A DNA stretch of 64,000 nucleotides. Source: Pseudodesulfovibrio sp. 5S69 (GTDB lineage: Bacteria; Desulfobacterota; Desulfovibrionia; Desulfovibrionales; Desulfovibrionaceae). The notes beneath the pieces are model-generated. The model was given only the letters and a program-made list of their open reading frames with translations. It ran no database searches and was not told the origin of the DNA. The position numbers and the translations under genes were made by a program. The stretch lies in the NCBI RefSeq assembly GCF_037094465.1, contig NZ_CP146609.1:2158501-2222500 (forward strand). Direction: 5' to 3'. Positions 1 to 8,793 of the stretch are shown one piece after another (position 1 is the first letter of the stretch; each line of letters begins with the position of its first letter).

Positions 1-1
1 G

Positions 2-385
2 GTCCCGGCGCGGGTCATCCTGGACAACACCGGCGGTCGGGTCGTGTTCGCCCACAGGGTGCACGCCGAGGACTACGGTTCCGCCTGCGATGACTGCCAC
101 CACGACGGTCTGGAGGGCGAAGCCTACCTGCCGTGCGGCACTTGCCATCCGGCGGAGTTCGACGAAACGTTCCGCGCCGAACATCAAAAGGCGTTCCCCG
201 ACCGGAAGGCCTGCCTGCGCTGCCACGACGAGGTGCCCACCGGGCCGCTCGCCGAGGACGCACGGCCGGACATCGAATCCATCCCCACCAGGGGCGAGGC
301 CTTCCACACCCTGTGCATGGGGTGCCACGAAGAGAACGGCGGCCCATTCGGCGACGACGCCTGTTACCAGTGCCACGCGAGGTGA
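2..385 (+). CDS. Multiheme c-type cytochrome, C-terminal part (Rnf-associated)
   Basis: The frame is open from the window edge, so only the C-terminal ~127 residues are seen. They hold five CxxCH heme-attachment motifs (CDDCH, CGTCH, CLRCH, CMGCH, CYQCH) and several extra His residues that could be distal ligands, as in class III/nonaheme-type periplasmic cytochromes. The stop lies 3 nt before the rnfC start, so it is co-transcribed with rnfCDGEAB. In Desulfovibrio a multiheme cytochrome gene is known to lead the rnf operon; the inferred role is to exchange electrons between the periplasmic cytochrome c pool and the Rnf complex. The signal peptide and total heme number lie outside the window. 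Confidence 0.9.
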   Translation, partial: VPARVILDNTGGRVVFAHRVHAEDYGSACDDCHHDGLEGEAYLPCGTCHPAEFDETFRAEHQKAFPDRKACLRCHDEVPTGPLAEDARPDIESIPTRGEAFHTLCMGCHEENGGPFGDDACYQCHAR

Positions 386-388
386 TCC

Positions 389-1537
389 ATGCTCAAGATA
401 CACTATTCTCTTGATTTCGAGCTGACCAATTCCATCCGCGACATGGCGCTCCCGGAAGAGCTGCACATTCAGGTGCGCAACCTTATCCTCAAGACCAAGA
501 AGGGCAGCGTCCTGACCAAGGGCGACGTCATCGCCGAACACCCGGCACCCGGCGGCGGGGCTTTCCACGCGGCAGCCGGGGGCAAGGTCACGGGCGTCAA
601 CTACCACAACCTGGTCGTCAATTGCACCGGCGGCGACGAGACCGTTTCCCCGGTGGACGTGAACTCCATGGGCAAGGGCACGGAACTGCTGCGCACCCTG
701 CAGTCGTTGGGCGTGGACGTAGCCCCGCTCACGGGCAAGGCCGAGGTCCTGGTCATCAACGGTCTGAACCCGGAACCGGGCGTCTCCGTGGCCCAGCAAC
801 TGCTCCGGGACGGCCGGGAGGAACTGCGCGCGGGCGTGGCCCTGGCGCGCAAGCTGCTCTCGCCCAACCGGGCCGTCCTGGCCGTGCCCAAGGGTGAGCA
901 GGTCGCCATTCACGGCGCGGAGACCGTGGGTATCCGCGCCAAGTATCCATACTCCCTGGACGCCCTGGTGGTCCGCGCCGTGACAGGCAAGGAGTTCCCC
1001 GAGGGCACCAGGGTCATCAACGTCATGGACCTGTACGATCTCGGCCGCGTGGCCCTGACCGGACTGCCCATCACCGAGACCCTGATGACCATCGCCGGGC
1101 ACAACTACCGGGTGCCCATCGGCACGCCCGTGCGGCACATATTGGACCTCCTCGGCCTGGTGGCCGGTCCCGGCGACACCATCGTCCTGGGCGGGCCGTT
1201 CCGGGGCGAGGCCATCTACAGCCTGGACGAGGGCGTGAAGAAGACCGACTACGGCCTGTTCATCACCTCGTCCGACGCCATCCCGGCGGTTCAGGACGCG
1301 GCATGCATCAACTGCGGCGAATGCGTCCTGCAGTGTCCGGCCCGGGTGCAGCCGCACCTGATCAGCCGCTGCGCCGAATACGAGCGGTTCGAGGAAGCCG
1401 AGCGCTACGGCCTGAACAGTTGCTTCGAGTGTGGACTGTGCGCCTTCAACTGCTTCGCCAGGCGGCCGTTGCTCCAGTACATCCGCTTCGCCAAGGCGCA
1501 GCTCAAGGCCAAGGGACAACAGGACGCCCAGGTCTAG
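389..1537 (+). CDS. rnfC: Rnf complex subunit RnfC (short form, FMN/NADH loop missing)
   Basis: A 382-aa RnfC, peripheral cytoplasmic subunit of the ion-translocating ferredoxin:acceptor oxidoreductase. Two C-terminal 4Fe-4S motifs are clear: CINCGECVLQCP (C306, C309, C312, C316) and CFECGLCAFNC (C345, C348, C351, C355). The RnfC N-terminal and SLBB-like parts (VPIGTPV near 243-249) are recognisable. The usual glycine-rich FMN/NADH loop (GxGGAGFPT) that should precede VINGLNPEP (123-131) is replaced by about ten unrelated residues, and ECEPY is changed to NPEP. NADH oxidation here is therefore doubtful. Second gene of the cytochrome-rnf operon. Family assignment is firm; the altered function is inference. 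Confidence 0.95.
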   Translation: MLKIHYSLDFELTNSIRDMALPEELHIQVRNLILKTKKGSVLTKGDVIAEHPAPGGGAFHAAAGGKVTGVNYHNLVVNCTGGDETVSPVDVNSMGKGTELLRTLQSLGVDVAPLTGKAEVLVINGLNPEPGVSVAQQLLRDGREELRAGVALARKLLSPNRAVLAVPKGEQVAIHGAETVGIRAKYPYSLDALVVRAVTGKEFPEGTRVINVMDLYDLGRVALTGLPITETLMTIAGHNYRVPIGTPVRHILDLLGLVAGPGDTIVLGGPFRGEAIYSLDEGVKKTDYGLFITSSDAIPAVQDAACINCGECVLQCPARVQPHLISRCAEYERFEEAERYGLNSCFECGLCAFNCFARRPLLQYIRFAKAQLKAKGQQDAQV

Positions 1538-1576
1538 GCGGTCCGGGAATCAAATACGAAGATCGACAACACAAGG

Positions 1577-2560
1577 ATGATGAAGGATATGAACCCTCCC
1601 ATACTCAAAGCGATGTCCGACATCACGCTCAAGCTGACGGTTTCGCCGCCGCCGCACTGGCGCAGCGGGCGGACCATCCAGGGCATGATGCAGGCCCACC
1701 TGTTGGCATTGGTCCCGGCCGCCGCCATGGCGGTGGTCATGTACGGCTTCCGCGCGGTCTCGGTCATCGGCCTGGCCGGTACTGCGGCCGTGCTTACCGA
1801 GGTCGCCTGCCTGCGCCTCCAGAAGCGGGACGTGGACGTGGACAACTACTCGGCCCTGTATGCGGGCGTGCTTTTCGCCTTCCTGCTCCCGGCCACCGCG
1901 CCGTGGTGGCTGGTGACCATCGGCGGGGTGCTGACCATCGCCCTGGGCCGGACCGTGTTCGGCGGCTTCGGCTGCAACCCGGTCTGCGCCCCGCTGGTGG
2001 CCTGGGCGGTGTGCCGCTTCTCCTGGCCCTCGGCCATGGACATTGACCTGAACCTTGCGAATTACATGATAAACAGCCCGGTGGACCAACTCATGTATTA
2101 CGGAGTGGGAAGCCTCCGCCAATTCGACTACATGGACCTGTTCACCGGGCATCAACTGGGCGGCCTGGGCTCGTCCCAGGTCATGGCCCTGGCCGCGGGC
2201 GGCATCTTCCTGCTCGCCGCACGGTGGATCCGCCTGTTTATCCCGGCGGGCTTCCTCCTCGGCGTGGCGGGCACGTCCGCGATCTACTGGGCCATCGACC
2301 CTGCCGTCTACGCCGACCCCATGTTCCACCTGCTGGCGGGCTCCACCGTGTTCGGCGCCTTCTTCCTGGCTCCGGACGTGTCCTCCAGCCCGGTGGGCAA
2401 GATTCCCCAGACCGTGTTTGGCCTCATCGCCGGGGCCATGGTCGTGATCATCCGCACGTACGGGGTGTATCCCGACGGCGTGCCGTTCGCCGTCATGGTG
2501 GCGAACCTGCTCAGCCCGTTGTTGGACCGTCTCCGTCCCAAGTACTTCGGAGTCAGATAG
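1577..2560 (+). CDS. rnfD: Rnf complex membrane subunit RnfD
   Basis: A 327-aa polytopic membrane protein of the NqrB/RnfD family, with about eight to ten hydrophobic segments spread over its length. In characterised homologues it binds covalent FMN at a Thr of an SGAT-like motif; I do not see a clear SGATPL-type motif, the closest stretch being GLGSSQ near residues 195-200. The start is an ATG after AAGG, with a second in-frame ATG directly behind. It follows rnfC by 39 nt and precedes rnfG by 2 nt. The inferred role is the electron and ion pathway through the membrane. Confidence 0.95.
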   Translation: MMKDMNPPILKAMSDITLKLTVSPPPHWRSGRTIQGMMQAHLLALVPAAAMAVVMYGFRAVSVIGLAGTAAVLTEVACLRLQKRDVDVDNYSALYAGVLFAFLLPATAPWWLVTIGGVLTIALGRTVFGGFGCNPVCAPLVAWAVCRFSWPSAMDIDLNLANYMINSPVDQLMYYGVGSLRQFDYMDLFTGHQLGGLGSSQVMALAAGGIFLLAARWIRLFIPAGFLLGVAGTSAIYWAIDPAVYADPMFHLLAGSTVFGAFFLAPDVSSSPVGKIPQTVFGLIAGAMVVIIRTYGVYPDGVPFAVMVANLLSPLLDRLRPKYFGVR

Positions 2561-2562
2561 CC

Positions 2563-3132
2563 ATGCGTGAAATCATCAATATGATCGTTGTGTTGTCGCT
2601 TATATGCGCCGCTTCCGGCACCCTGCTGGTCAACCTTAAGCGGGCCACCAAGGCGAAGATCGAACAGCAGGTGCTCATCAACGTCCAGGGCCCGGCCCTG
2701 ATGACCGTGCTCGCGGGGTGCGACAACGACCCCATAGCCGAGCGCAAGACCGTGGACGGGGTCACCGTGTTCCCGGCCAAGCGGTCCGGCAAGCTCGTGG
2801 GCGTGGCCTTCGAGACCTTTGCCGCGGGGTACTCCGGCGACGTCGGGGTCATGGTCGGGTTCGACGTGGACAACAACCGGCTCATCGGCATCGGCATCAC
2901 CACCCAGACCGAGACGCCGGGCGTGGGCACCCGGATCATGAAGCCCGCCTTCCTCAAGCAGTTCAAGGGGCACGGGCTCGACTCCATGGCCCTGAGTTCC
3001 AAGAACGGCGACATCGACGCCGTGGCCGGGGCGACCTATTCGTCCACCGGCGCGGTCGACGCCGTGCGCAAGGCCCTCACCCTGTACAAGGGCATCAAGC
3101 CCCAAATCGCCGACCTCTGGCCGGCGTCCTAA
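2563..3132 (+). CDS. rnfG: Rnf complex FMN-binding subunit RnfG
   Basis: A 189-aa protein with one N-terminal membrane anchor (residues ~5-24) and a periplasmic FMN-binding domain. The flavinylation motif is AGATYSS at residues 155-161, so Thr158 is the expected site of phosphoester-linked FMN; the first motif residue is Ala instead of the common Ser/Thr. The start ATG lies 2 nt after the rnfD stop, indicating translational coupling. RnfG relays electrons on the outer face of the membrane, which fits the adjacent periplasmic cytochrome gene. No ApbE flavin transferase gene is present in this window. Confidence 0.93.
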   Translation: MREIINMIVVLSLICAASGTLLVNLKRATKAKIEQQVLINVQGPALMTVLAGCDNDPIAERKTVDGVTVFPAKRSGKLVGVAFETFAAGYSGDVGVMVGFDVDNNRLIGIGITTQTETPGVGTRIMKPAFLKQFKGHGLDSMALSSKNGDIDAVAGATYSSTGAVDAVRKALTLYKGIKPQIADLWPAS

Positions 3133-3144
3133 GGAGCGATACAA

Positions 3145-3837
3145 ATGAGTGCTTCCATCAAGAAGGAGTTCCTCAAGGGGCTGTGGGACGAGCTGCCGCC
3201 GTTCCGCGTGGTCCTCGGGCTGTGCCCGACCCTGGCCGTGACCTCCACGGCCGAGAACGGATTCGGCATGGGCATGGCCGTGCTCTTCGTCCTGACCCTG
3301 TCCAACGCCATCATCTCGGCCCTGCGCAAGGTCATCCCGGGCAAGGTGCGCATCGCATGCTTCATCGTCATCGCGGCCTCCCTGGTGGTGGCCGTGGAGC
3401 TGCTCATGCAGGCGTACACCTATTCCCTGTACCAGCGGCTGGGCATCTTCGTGCCGCTGATCGTGGTCAACTGCATCATCCTGGGCCGGGCCGAGGCCTT
3501 CGCCTCCAAGAATCCGGTCCTGCCGTCCATCGCCGACGGCCTGGGCATGGGCCTTGGTTTCACCATGTCGCTGACCTTCCTCGGCGCTCTGCGCGAGGGG
3601 TTCGGCAGCGGCACGGTCTTCGGCATGCCGGTGGCCTGGGACGGCTTCCAGCCCGCCCATTTTATGGTCATGGCTCCCGGCGCGTTCGTCTGCCTGGGCC
3701 TGATTCTGGCGGGCATGAACGCGCTCAACCGGTACCTGAGCCGCCGCAAGGGCGAGCCGGAGACCGAGCCGCAGAATACGGCCTGCGCCTCCTGCGCGGG
3801 CTGCAACATGTGCATCACGGCCAAGAGGGAGGGGTAG
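3145..3837 (+). CDS. rnfE: Rnf complex membrane subunit RnfE with Cys-rich tail
   Basis: A 230-aa integral membrane subunit with about six hydrophobic helices, homologous to NqrD/RnfE. Cys27 (GLCPTLAVT) and Cys110 (VVNCIILGRAEAF) correspond to the cysteines that, with those of RnfA, hold the intramembrane 2Fe-2S cluster. A C-terminal extension carries four cysteines with CxxCxxCxxC spacing (214, 217, 220, 223), unusual for the family and possibly binding an extra Fe-S cluster on the cytoplasmic side. A ribosome-binding AAGGAG precedes the ATG. It follows rnfG by 12 nt and precedes rnfA by 3 nt. Confidence 0.94.
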   Translation: MSASIKKEFLKGLWDELPPFRVVLGLCPTLAVTSTAENGFGMGMAVLFVLTLSNAIISALRKVIPGKVRIACFIVIAASLVVAVELLMQAYTYSLYQRLGIFVPLIVVNCIILGRAEAFASKNPVLPSIADGLGMGLGFTMSLTFLGALREGFGSGTVFGMPVAWDGFQPAHFMVMAPGAFVCLGLILAGMNALNRYLSRRKGEPETEPQNTACASCAGCNMCITAKREG

Positions 3838-3840
3838 ATC

Positions 3841-4416
3841 ATGGATTACTTCATGCTGTTCATCTCGGCCATCTTCATCAACAACATCGTCCTGGTCCAG
3901 TACTTGGGCACCTGTCCGTTCATGGGCACGTCCAAGTCCACGGACGTGGCCATCGGCATGGGCGCGGCGGTCATCTTCGTCATGCTCATGGCCACGGCCT
4001 TCACCTGGCCCCTGCAACACTATGTGCTCACGCCGTACGGCATCGGCTACCTCCAGACCATCGTGTTCATCCTGGTCATCGCCTCCCTGGTCCAATTCGT
4101 GGAGCTGTTCCTGAAGAAGGTCATTCCGCCGCTGCACGCCTCGCTCGGGCTGTTTCTGCCCCTGATCACCACCAACTGCGCGGTCATGGGCGTGGCCATC
4201 ATGGTCCAGCGCAGCAACTATTCGTTCGTCAAGGCGATGGCCTTCTCCCTTGCCTCGGGCATCGGCTTCCTCATCGCCCTGGTCATCATCTCCGCCATTC
4301 GGGAGCGGCTGGACGTCTCCCCGGTGCCGGTCGTCTTTCGCGGCATCCCGGTGGCGCTCATCACGGCGGGCATCATGTCGCTGGTCTTCCTCGCCTTCCA
4401 GGGCATGGCCGCGTAA
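3841..4416 (+). CDS. rnfA: Rnf complex membrane subunit RnfA
   Basis: A 191-aa six-helix membrane protein of the NqrE/RnfA family, normal length. Cys25 in YLGTCPFMG and Cys113 in TTNCAVMG are the conserved cysteines that share a membrane-embedded 2Fe-2S cluster with RnfE. The gene begins 3 nt after rnfE and is followed after 24 nt by rnfB. It forms the pseudo-symmetric core of the ion-pumping complex with RnfE. Confidence 0.95.
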   Translation: MDYFMLFISAIFINNIVLVQYLGTCPFMGTSKSTDVAIGMGAAVIFVMLMATAFTWPLQHYVLTPYGIGYLQTIVFILVIASLVQFVELFLKKVIPPLHASLGLFLPLITTNCAVMGVAIMVQRSNYSFVKAMAFSLASGIGFLIALVIISAIRERLDVSPVPVVFRGIPVALITAGIMSLVFLAFQGMAA

Positions 4417-4440
4417 CCGTACAAGCACAAGGACGAGATC

Positions 4441-6555
4441 ATGGTAACCTCATCCATATTGGTTCTGTTTCTCCTAGGGTTGACGGCCGCTTCGATCCTG
4501 GCGGTCGCCTCGCGCATCCTCTACGTCAAGGAGGACCCCCGCGTGGCCAGGGTCGAAGCGTGCCTGCCCGGCGCCAACTGCGGCGGCTGCGGCTTCCCCG
4601 GCTGTTCTGCGGCAGCCGCGGCCGTGGTCGACGGCATCGCGCCGCCCGAAGTCTGCGTGGTCGCCAACCTCGAGACCGCGGCCCGCATCGCCGGGATCAT
4701 GGGCGCCGAGGTGCAGTTCAAGGAGCCCAAGGTGGCCACCAACATCTGCAGCGGCGGATCGCGGGCCAACCTGCTCTTCGACTACAAGGGCGTGGAGGAC
4801 TGCCGCGCCGAGGCGCTGCTCTACGGCGGCGAGAAGTCCTGCGGCATCGGCTGCATCGGGCTCGGCACCTGCGTCAAGGTCTGCCCGTTCAACGCCATCC
4901 GTTTGAGTGACGCCGGGCTGCCCGTGGTGGACTGGAACGCCTGCCGGTCCTGCGGCAAGTGCGCCGAGGCATGCCCCACCGGGGCCATCCGCATCTCCAG
5001 CGTGACCAGCGTGCTCCTGCACCTCAACCAGACCGACGACTGCCTGGCCCCGTGCATGCAGAAGTGCCCGGCCCAGATCAACGTCCGGCGCTTCATCCAG
5101 CAGCTCAGGCAGGGCGACATGCGCGGCGCCTTGCTGACCATCAAGGAGCACAACCCGCTGCCGCTCATCGTCGGCCGCGTCTGTCCGGCCCCGTGCGAGA
5201 ACATCTGCCGCCGCAAGATCGTGGACGAGGGCGTGGCCATCCACACCCTGCAACGATTCGTGGCGGACTGGGAGATGCACTCCGGCGTACGCGTACCTCT
5301 GCACTGCAATCCGCCCAGCGGACACAGGGTGGCGATCATCGGCGGCGGTCCGGCCGGGCTGTCCTGCGCCTATTTCCTGCGCCGCGTGGGGCATGAGCCG
5401 GTCATCTTCGAGAAGCGCCAGCACATCGGCGGCATGATGCGCGGCGTCATTCCGGAATACCGGCTGCCCAAGAAGGTGGTGGACTGGGAGGTGCAGACCA
5501 TCCTCAACCTCGGGGTGGAGGCCCGCACCGGTGTGGCCTTCGGCAGGGACGTGACCGCGGCCGACCTTGAGCGCGAGGGCTTCGAGGCCATCTTCATCGC
5601 CACGGGTGCCTGGAAGGTACCGCCGCTGGGCATCGAGAACGACGACGCCGAGGGCGTGCTCGACGCGGTCTCGTTCCTCTATGGCGTGGGCCGGGAATAT
5701 ACCGACCTGCGCGGCAAGACCGTGGTCGTCGTGGGCGGCAGCAACACGGCCATGGACGTGGTCCGCAGCGCCGTGCGTCTCGGGGCCACGGTCATCGCCC
5801 TGGTGCCGAGCATCCAGCGCAAGATGTCCGCCAACAAGGACGAAATCCTGCGCGCCCTGGAGATCGGGGCCGACCTCCGGTACCTGACCGCGCCGTTGGA
5901 GCTGGTGGCCGAGGACGGGGCCGTCTGCGGCGTGACCTATTGCGACCTGGCCTATGACGACCCGGAAAAGGCCAAGGGCGACCCCAAGCCCGTGGCCGGG
6001 ACCAAGGCGTTCGTGGCGGCCGATCTGGTCATCGCGGCCACGGACCGCGTGGTCGACGACAGCCTGTTGCGCGACGCCGAAGGCAACCCCCTATTCAAGA
6101 CCGACAAGAAGACCGGAGGGATCGGCGCGAACCCGACCACGTTGCAAACCGACATCCCCAACGTGTTCGTGGGCGGAGAGGTCCACACCGGCCGCAACAT
6201 CCTGATACAGGCGGTGTCCGACGGGCGCCGCGCCGCACGTTCGATCCACTTCTACGTGACCCAGGGGACCGTCCCTGAACCGGACAATCAGCAGGTTCAG
6301 GTCATCCCGGAGACGATCCTCAAGGACATGCACGTGACGTACTCCATTCCCAGAGTACAGGAGCCCCTTGTCAGCGTGGACGAGCGGCGGCACACCTTCA
6401 AGGAGGAGGTGGCCGGTTCCATCACCTATGAAACGGCTCGTAAGGAGGCGAGCCGCTGCCTGCGTTGCGGGCTGACCTGCTACGACGCCGACGCCGGGGC
6501 CGAATACACCCTGGACGAGGACGTCACGGTCATCAGCGCACCGGGCAGGGAGTAA
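4441..6555 (+). CDS. rnfB: RnfB fused to an NAD(P)H:ferredoxin-type flavoprotein module
   Basis: A 704-aa protein, more than twice usual RnfB length. An N-terminal anchor (residues 5-27) is followed by the RnfB cluster motif (C41, C47, C50, C55), then two ferredoxin motifs (near 134-148 and 168-178). From about 195 it becomes a GltD/NfnB/dihydropyrimidine-dehydrogenase-like module: Cys-rich region (CLAPCMQKC, CPAPCENIC), FAD-binding GGGPAGLS at 301-308, a second dinucleotide motif VVGGSNTAMD near 430-439, and FVGGEVHTG for the FAD end. A final CLRCGLTC lies near the C-terminus. The fusion suggests NAD(P)H reacts at RnfB rather than at RnfC. Last gene of the operon. Confidence 0.93.
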   Translation: MVTSSILVLFLLGLTAASILAVASRILYVKEDPRVARVEACLPGANCGGCGFPGCSAAAAAVVDGIAPPEVCVVANLETAARIAGIMGAEVQFKEPKVATNICSGGSRANLLFDYKGVEDCRAEALLYGGEKSCGIGCIGLGTCVKVCPFNAIRLSDAGLPVVDWNACRSCGKCAEACPTGAIRISSVTSVLLHLNQTDDCLAPCMQKCPAQINVRRFIQQLRQGDMRGALLTIKEHNPLPLIVGRVCPAPCENICRRKIVDEGVAIHTLQRFVADWEMHSGVRVPLHCNPPSGHRVAIIGGGPAGLSCAYFLRRVGHEPVIFEKRQHIGGMMRGVIPEYRLPKKVVDWEVQTILNLGVEARTGVAFGRDVTAADLEREGFEAIFIATGAWKVPPLGIENDDAEGVLDAVSFLYGVGREYTDLRGKTVVVVGGSNTAMDVVRSAVRLGATVIALVPSIQRKMSANKDEILRALEIGADLRYLTAPLELVAEDGAVCGVTYCDLAYDDPEKAKGDPKPVAGTKAFVAADLVIAATDRVVDDSLLRDAEGNPLFKTDKKTGGIGANPTTLQTDIPNVFVGGEVHTGRNILIQAVSDGRRAARSIHFYVTQGTVPEPDNQQVQVIPETILKDMHVTYSIPRVQEPLVSVDERRHTFKEEVAGSITYETARKEASRCLRCGLTCYDADAGAEYTLDEDVTVISAPGRE

Positions 6556-6651
6556 TCCGGGACCCTCGAACGATCTCCCGATCGGGCCCGCATGCGCCTC
6601 ACCCTCCGAGGATAGCGCCCCCTGTCGCCCGGCGGACAGACGCATGAAGCC

Positions 6652-6684
6652 GCAGCCCCGGACACCATTCGTGTCCGGGGCTGC
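6652..6684 (+). terminator. Rho-independent terminator after rnfB
   Basis: A perfect 14-bp stem (gcagccccggacac pairing with gtgtccggggctgc) with a 5-nt loop is followed by aattgtctt on the plus strand. It lies between the convergent rnf operon and speA, so it may stop transcription from both sides, though the T-rich tail is modest. Confidence 0.8.
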
Positions 6685-6717
6685 AATTGTCTTGTCCGAT
6701 GCGTGCGGAGGAGCCGC

Positions 6718-8631
6718 CTACCGTTCCAGGTAGGTGTAGCCCCGCAGGCCGTTCTTGTAGGCCTGGAGGATTTCGCGGCGTTGGGCCGGGGTGATCAGCC
6801 CCTTGCGCACGCTCTGCTCGGCGGCCTCGCGGAAGCGGGTGAGCAACGCCTTGGTGTCGTATTCCACATAGGAGAGCACGTCCTCCACGGTGTCGCCTTC
6901 CAGTTCACCCACGAATTCGTACTTGCCGTCCTCCAGGATGCGGATGGTGACCACGTTGGTGTCGCCGAACAGGTTGTGCAGGTCGCCCAGCGTCTCCTGG
7001 TACGCGCCCACCAGGAAGGCTCCGAGGCAATATTCCTCCGAGCTCCTGAGGGCGTGCAGGCGCATGGTCCGGTTCACACCGGGGCCTTCGATGAAGCGGT
7101 CGATCTTGCCGTCGCAGTCGCAGGTGATGTCGGCCAGGGACCCCTCGCGGGTGGGCTCCTCGTCCAACCGGTGCACGGGCATGACCGGGAAGAGCTGGTC
7201 GATGGCCCAGGAGTCGGGAAGGGACTGGAACACGCTGAAATTGCAGTAGTAGATGTCCGAAAGGGTGCGGGCGATTCCCTCCAGTTCCAAAGGCAGGGTC
7301 GGCAGGTCGCGGGCCAGGACCGCGATGCCCCGCACGGTCTGCCAGAAGACGTTCTCGCCCAGGGCGCGCTCGCGGAAGGAGATGATCCCCTGGTTGAAGG
7401 CCTGGCGGACCTCGTCCCGATAGTAGAGGGCGTCGTTGAAGCTTTCCTGGACGTTGTCCAGGCTCAGGGCGAGCATGGTCTCGTGCAGGTGCCGGATGTG
7501 GACGCTGGTGTCCTCGGGCAGGTTTTTCGGGAGCGGCTCGGGCTCGAACCGGGCGGCGTCGAGCACGTTGAAGAGCAGCATGGAGTAGTAGGCCACCAGG
7601 GCCCGGCCGGATTCGGTGATGATGGTCGGGTGGGGGACGCCCTGCTCGTCGAGTACGGTCATGACCCCCTCGATGATATCCGCGCAGTACTCGTACACGG
7701 AATAATTGCGGCTGCTGGACAGGCTGGTCCGGGTGCCGTCGTAGTCCACGGCCAGGCCGCCGCCGAGGTCCAGATAGCGCATGCCCGCGCCCTCGGCCGT
7801 GAGGCCCGCGTATATGCGGCTGGCCTCGGCCACGCCCGAGCGAATTTCGCGGATGTTCGGGATCTGCGAGCCCAGGTGGTAGTGGAGCAGTTGCAGGCAG
7901 CCGAGCATCCCGGCCTCCTTGAGGCGGTCGATGACGTCGATGATCTGGGCCGCGTTGAGCCCGAAGATGGAGCGGTCCCCGCCGGACTCGGCCCATTGGC
8001 CGGTAGCCTGGGAGGCGAGCTTGGCGCGCACGCCGAGGATGGGCTCCACGCCGAGCGCCTTCGAACGCTCGATGATCAGCGGCAGTTCGCCCGGCATCTC
8101 GATGACCAGGACGCACTTGAAGCCGAGCTGCACGGCGTGCAGGGCCAGGTCCACGAACTCCTCGTCCTTGTACCCGTTGCATACGAGCACGGCGCCGGGG
8201 TCGCTGTGCATGCCCAGAGCCGCGATGAGTTCGGCCTTGCTCCCGGCCTCGAGCCCGTGGTGGTACTTGCGGCCGTGGCGGGTGACCGCCTCGACCACCT
8301 GTTGCTGCTGGTTGACCTTGATGGGGTACGCGCCGAGGTAGGTTCCCCTGTAGTCGAGGCTTTCCATGGCCTGAATGAAGCTGTCGTTGAGCAGGGAAAT
8401 CTGCGTGGCGAGCAGGTTCTCGATGCGCAGCAGCACCGGCAGGTCCAGGCCGCGCGCCTGGATTCCGGCAATGATTTCGGGGATGGGCACCGCCCCGGCG
8501 AAGTCGTCGGGCGTGGCGGTTACCTGGAGGTCTCCCTTTTCGGAGACGCCGAAGAAGCCCGCGCCCCATTCCCGGACGCGGTAGAGTTCCGCGGACCGCT
8601 CAGCGGTCCAGCCTTTGTGTGCATGGGTCAC
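6718..8631 (-). CDS. speA: Biosynthetic arginine decarboxylase SpeA
   Basis: A 637-aa PLP enzyme, full length for the SpeA family, which turns arginine into agmatine for polyamine synthesis. The PLP lysine is in YPIKVNQ (Lys105). Other family landmarks are GLEAGSKAEL, LHYHLGSQIPN and LDLGGGLAVDYDG, the latter binding PLP phosphate. The start appears to be GTG, placed 8-9 nt after GGGAGG; an ATG four bases upstream is out of frame. It is a single gene convergent with rnf; no other polyamine gene is seen nearby. Confidence 0.95.
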   Translation of the reverse strand: MTHAHKGWTAERSAELYRVREWGAGFFGVSEKGDLQVTATPDDFAGAVPIPEIIAGIQARGLDLPVLLRIENLLATQISLLNDSFIQAMESLDYRGTYLGAYPIKVNQQQQVVEAVTRHGRKYHHGLEAGSKAELIAALGMHSDPGAVLVCNGYKDEEFVDLALHAVQLGFKCVLVIEMPGELPLIIERSKALGVEPILGVRAKLASQATGQWAESGGDRSIFGLNAAQIIDVIDRLKEAGMLGCLQLLHYHLGSQIPNIREIRSGVAEASRIYAGLTAEGAGMRYLDLGGGLAVDYDGTRTSLSSSRNYSVYEYCADIIEGVMTVLDEQGVPHPTIITESGRALVAYYSMLLFNVLDAARFEPEPLPKNLPEDTSVHIRHLHETMLALSLDNVQESFNDALYYRDEVRQAFNQGIISFRERALGENVFWQTVRGIAVLARDLPTLPLELEGIARTLSDIYYCNFSVFQSLPDSWAIDQLFPVMPVHRLDEEPTREGSLADITCDCDGKIDRFIEGPGVNRTMRLHALRSSEEYCLGAFLVGAYQETLGDLHNLFGDTNVVTIRILEDGKYEFVGELEGDTVEDVLSYVEYDTKALLTRFREAAEQSVRKGLITPAQRREILQAYKNGLRGYTYLER

Positions 8632-8793
8632 TCATATATCCTCCCTCAAGATATGGAACCGGGAAATCCGGCGCATTCCGGCGGCATGTAGGGGCGGGGG
8701 CCCCGAATGTCAACACGAATATCCGTCCGGCGGCGGATTGTGACGAAAAAGAAAGGACGGCACCGGGCGGCCGGGGAACCTGGTGTCTTCGGA

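Noticed and set aside
2308..4428. Long minus-strand frame opposite rnfD-rnfA
   Set aside because: Composition-driven shadow of the Rnf genes; no ribosome-binding site or family features.
6703..8691. Long open frame on the plus strand opposite speA
   Set aside because: SpeA is full length with its PLP lysine on the minus strand; the antisense frame shows no domain.
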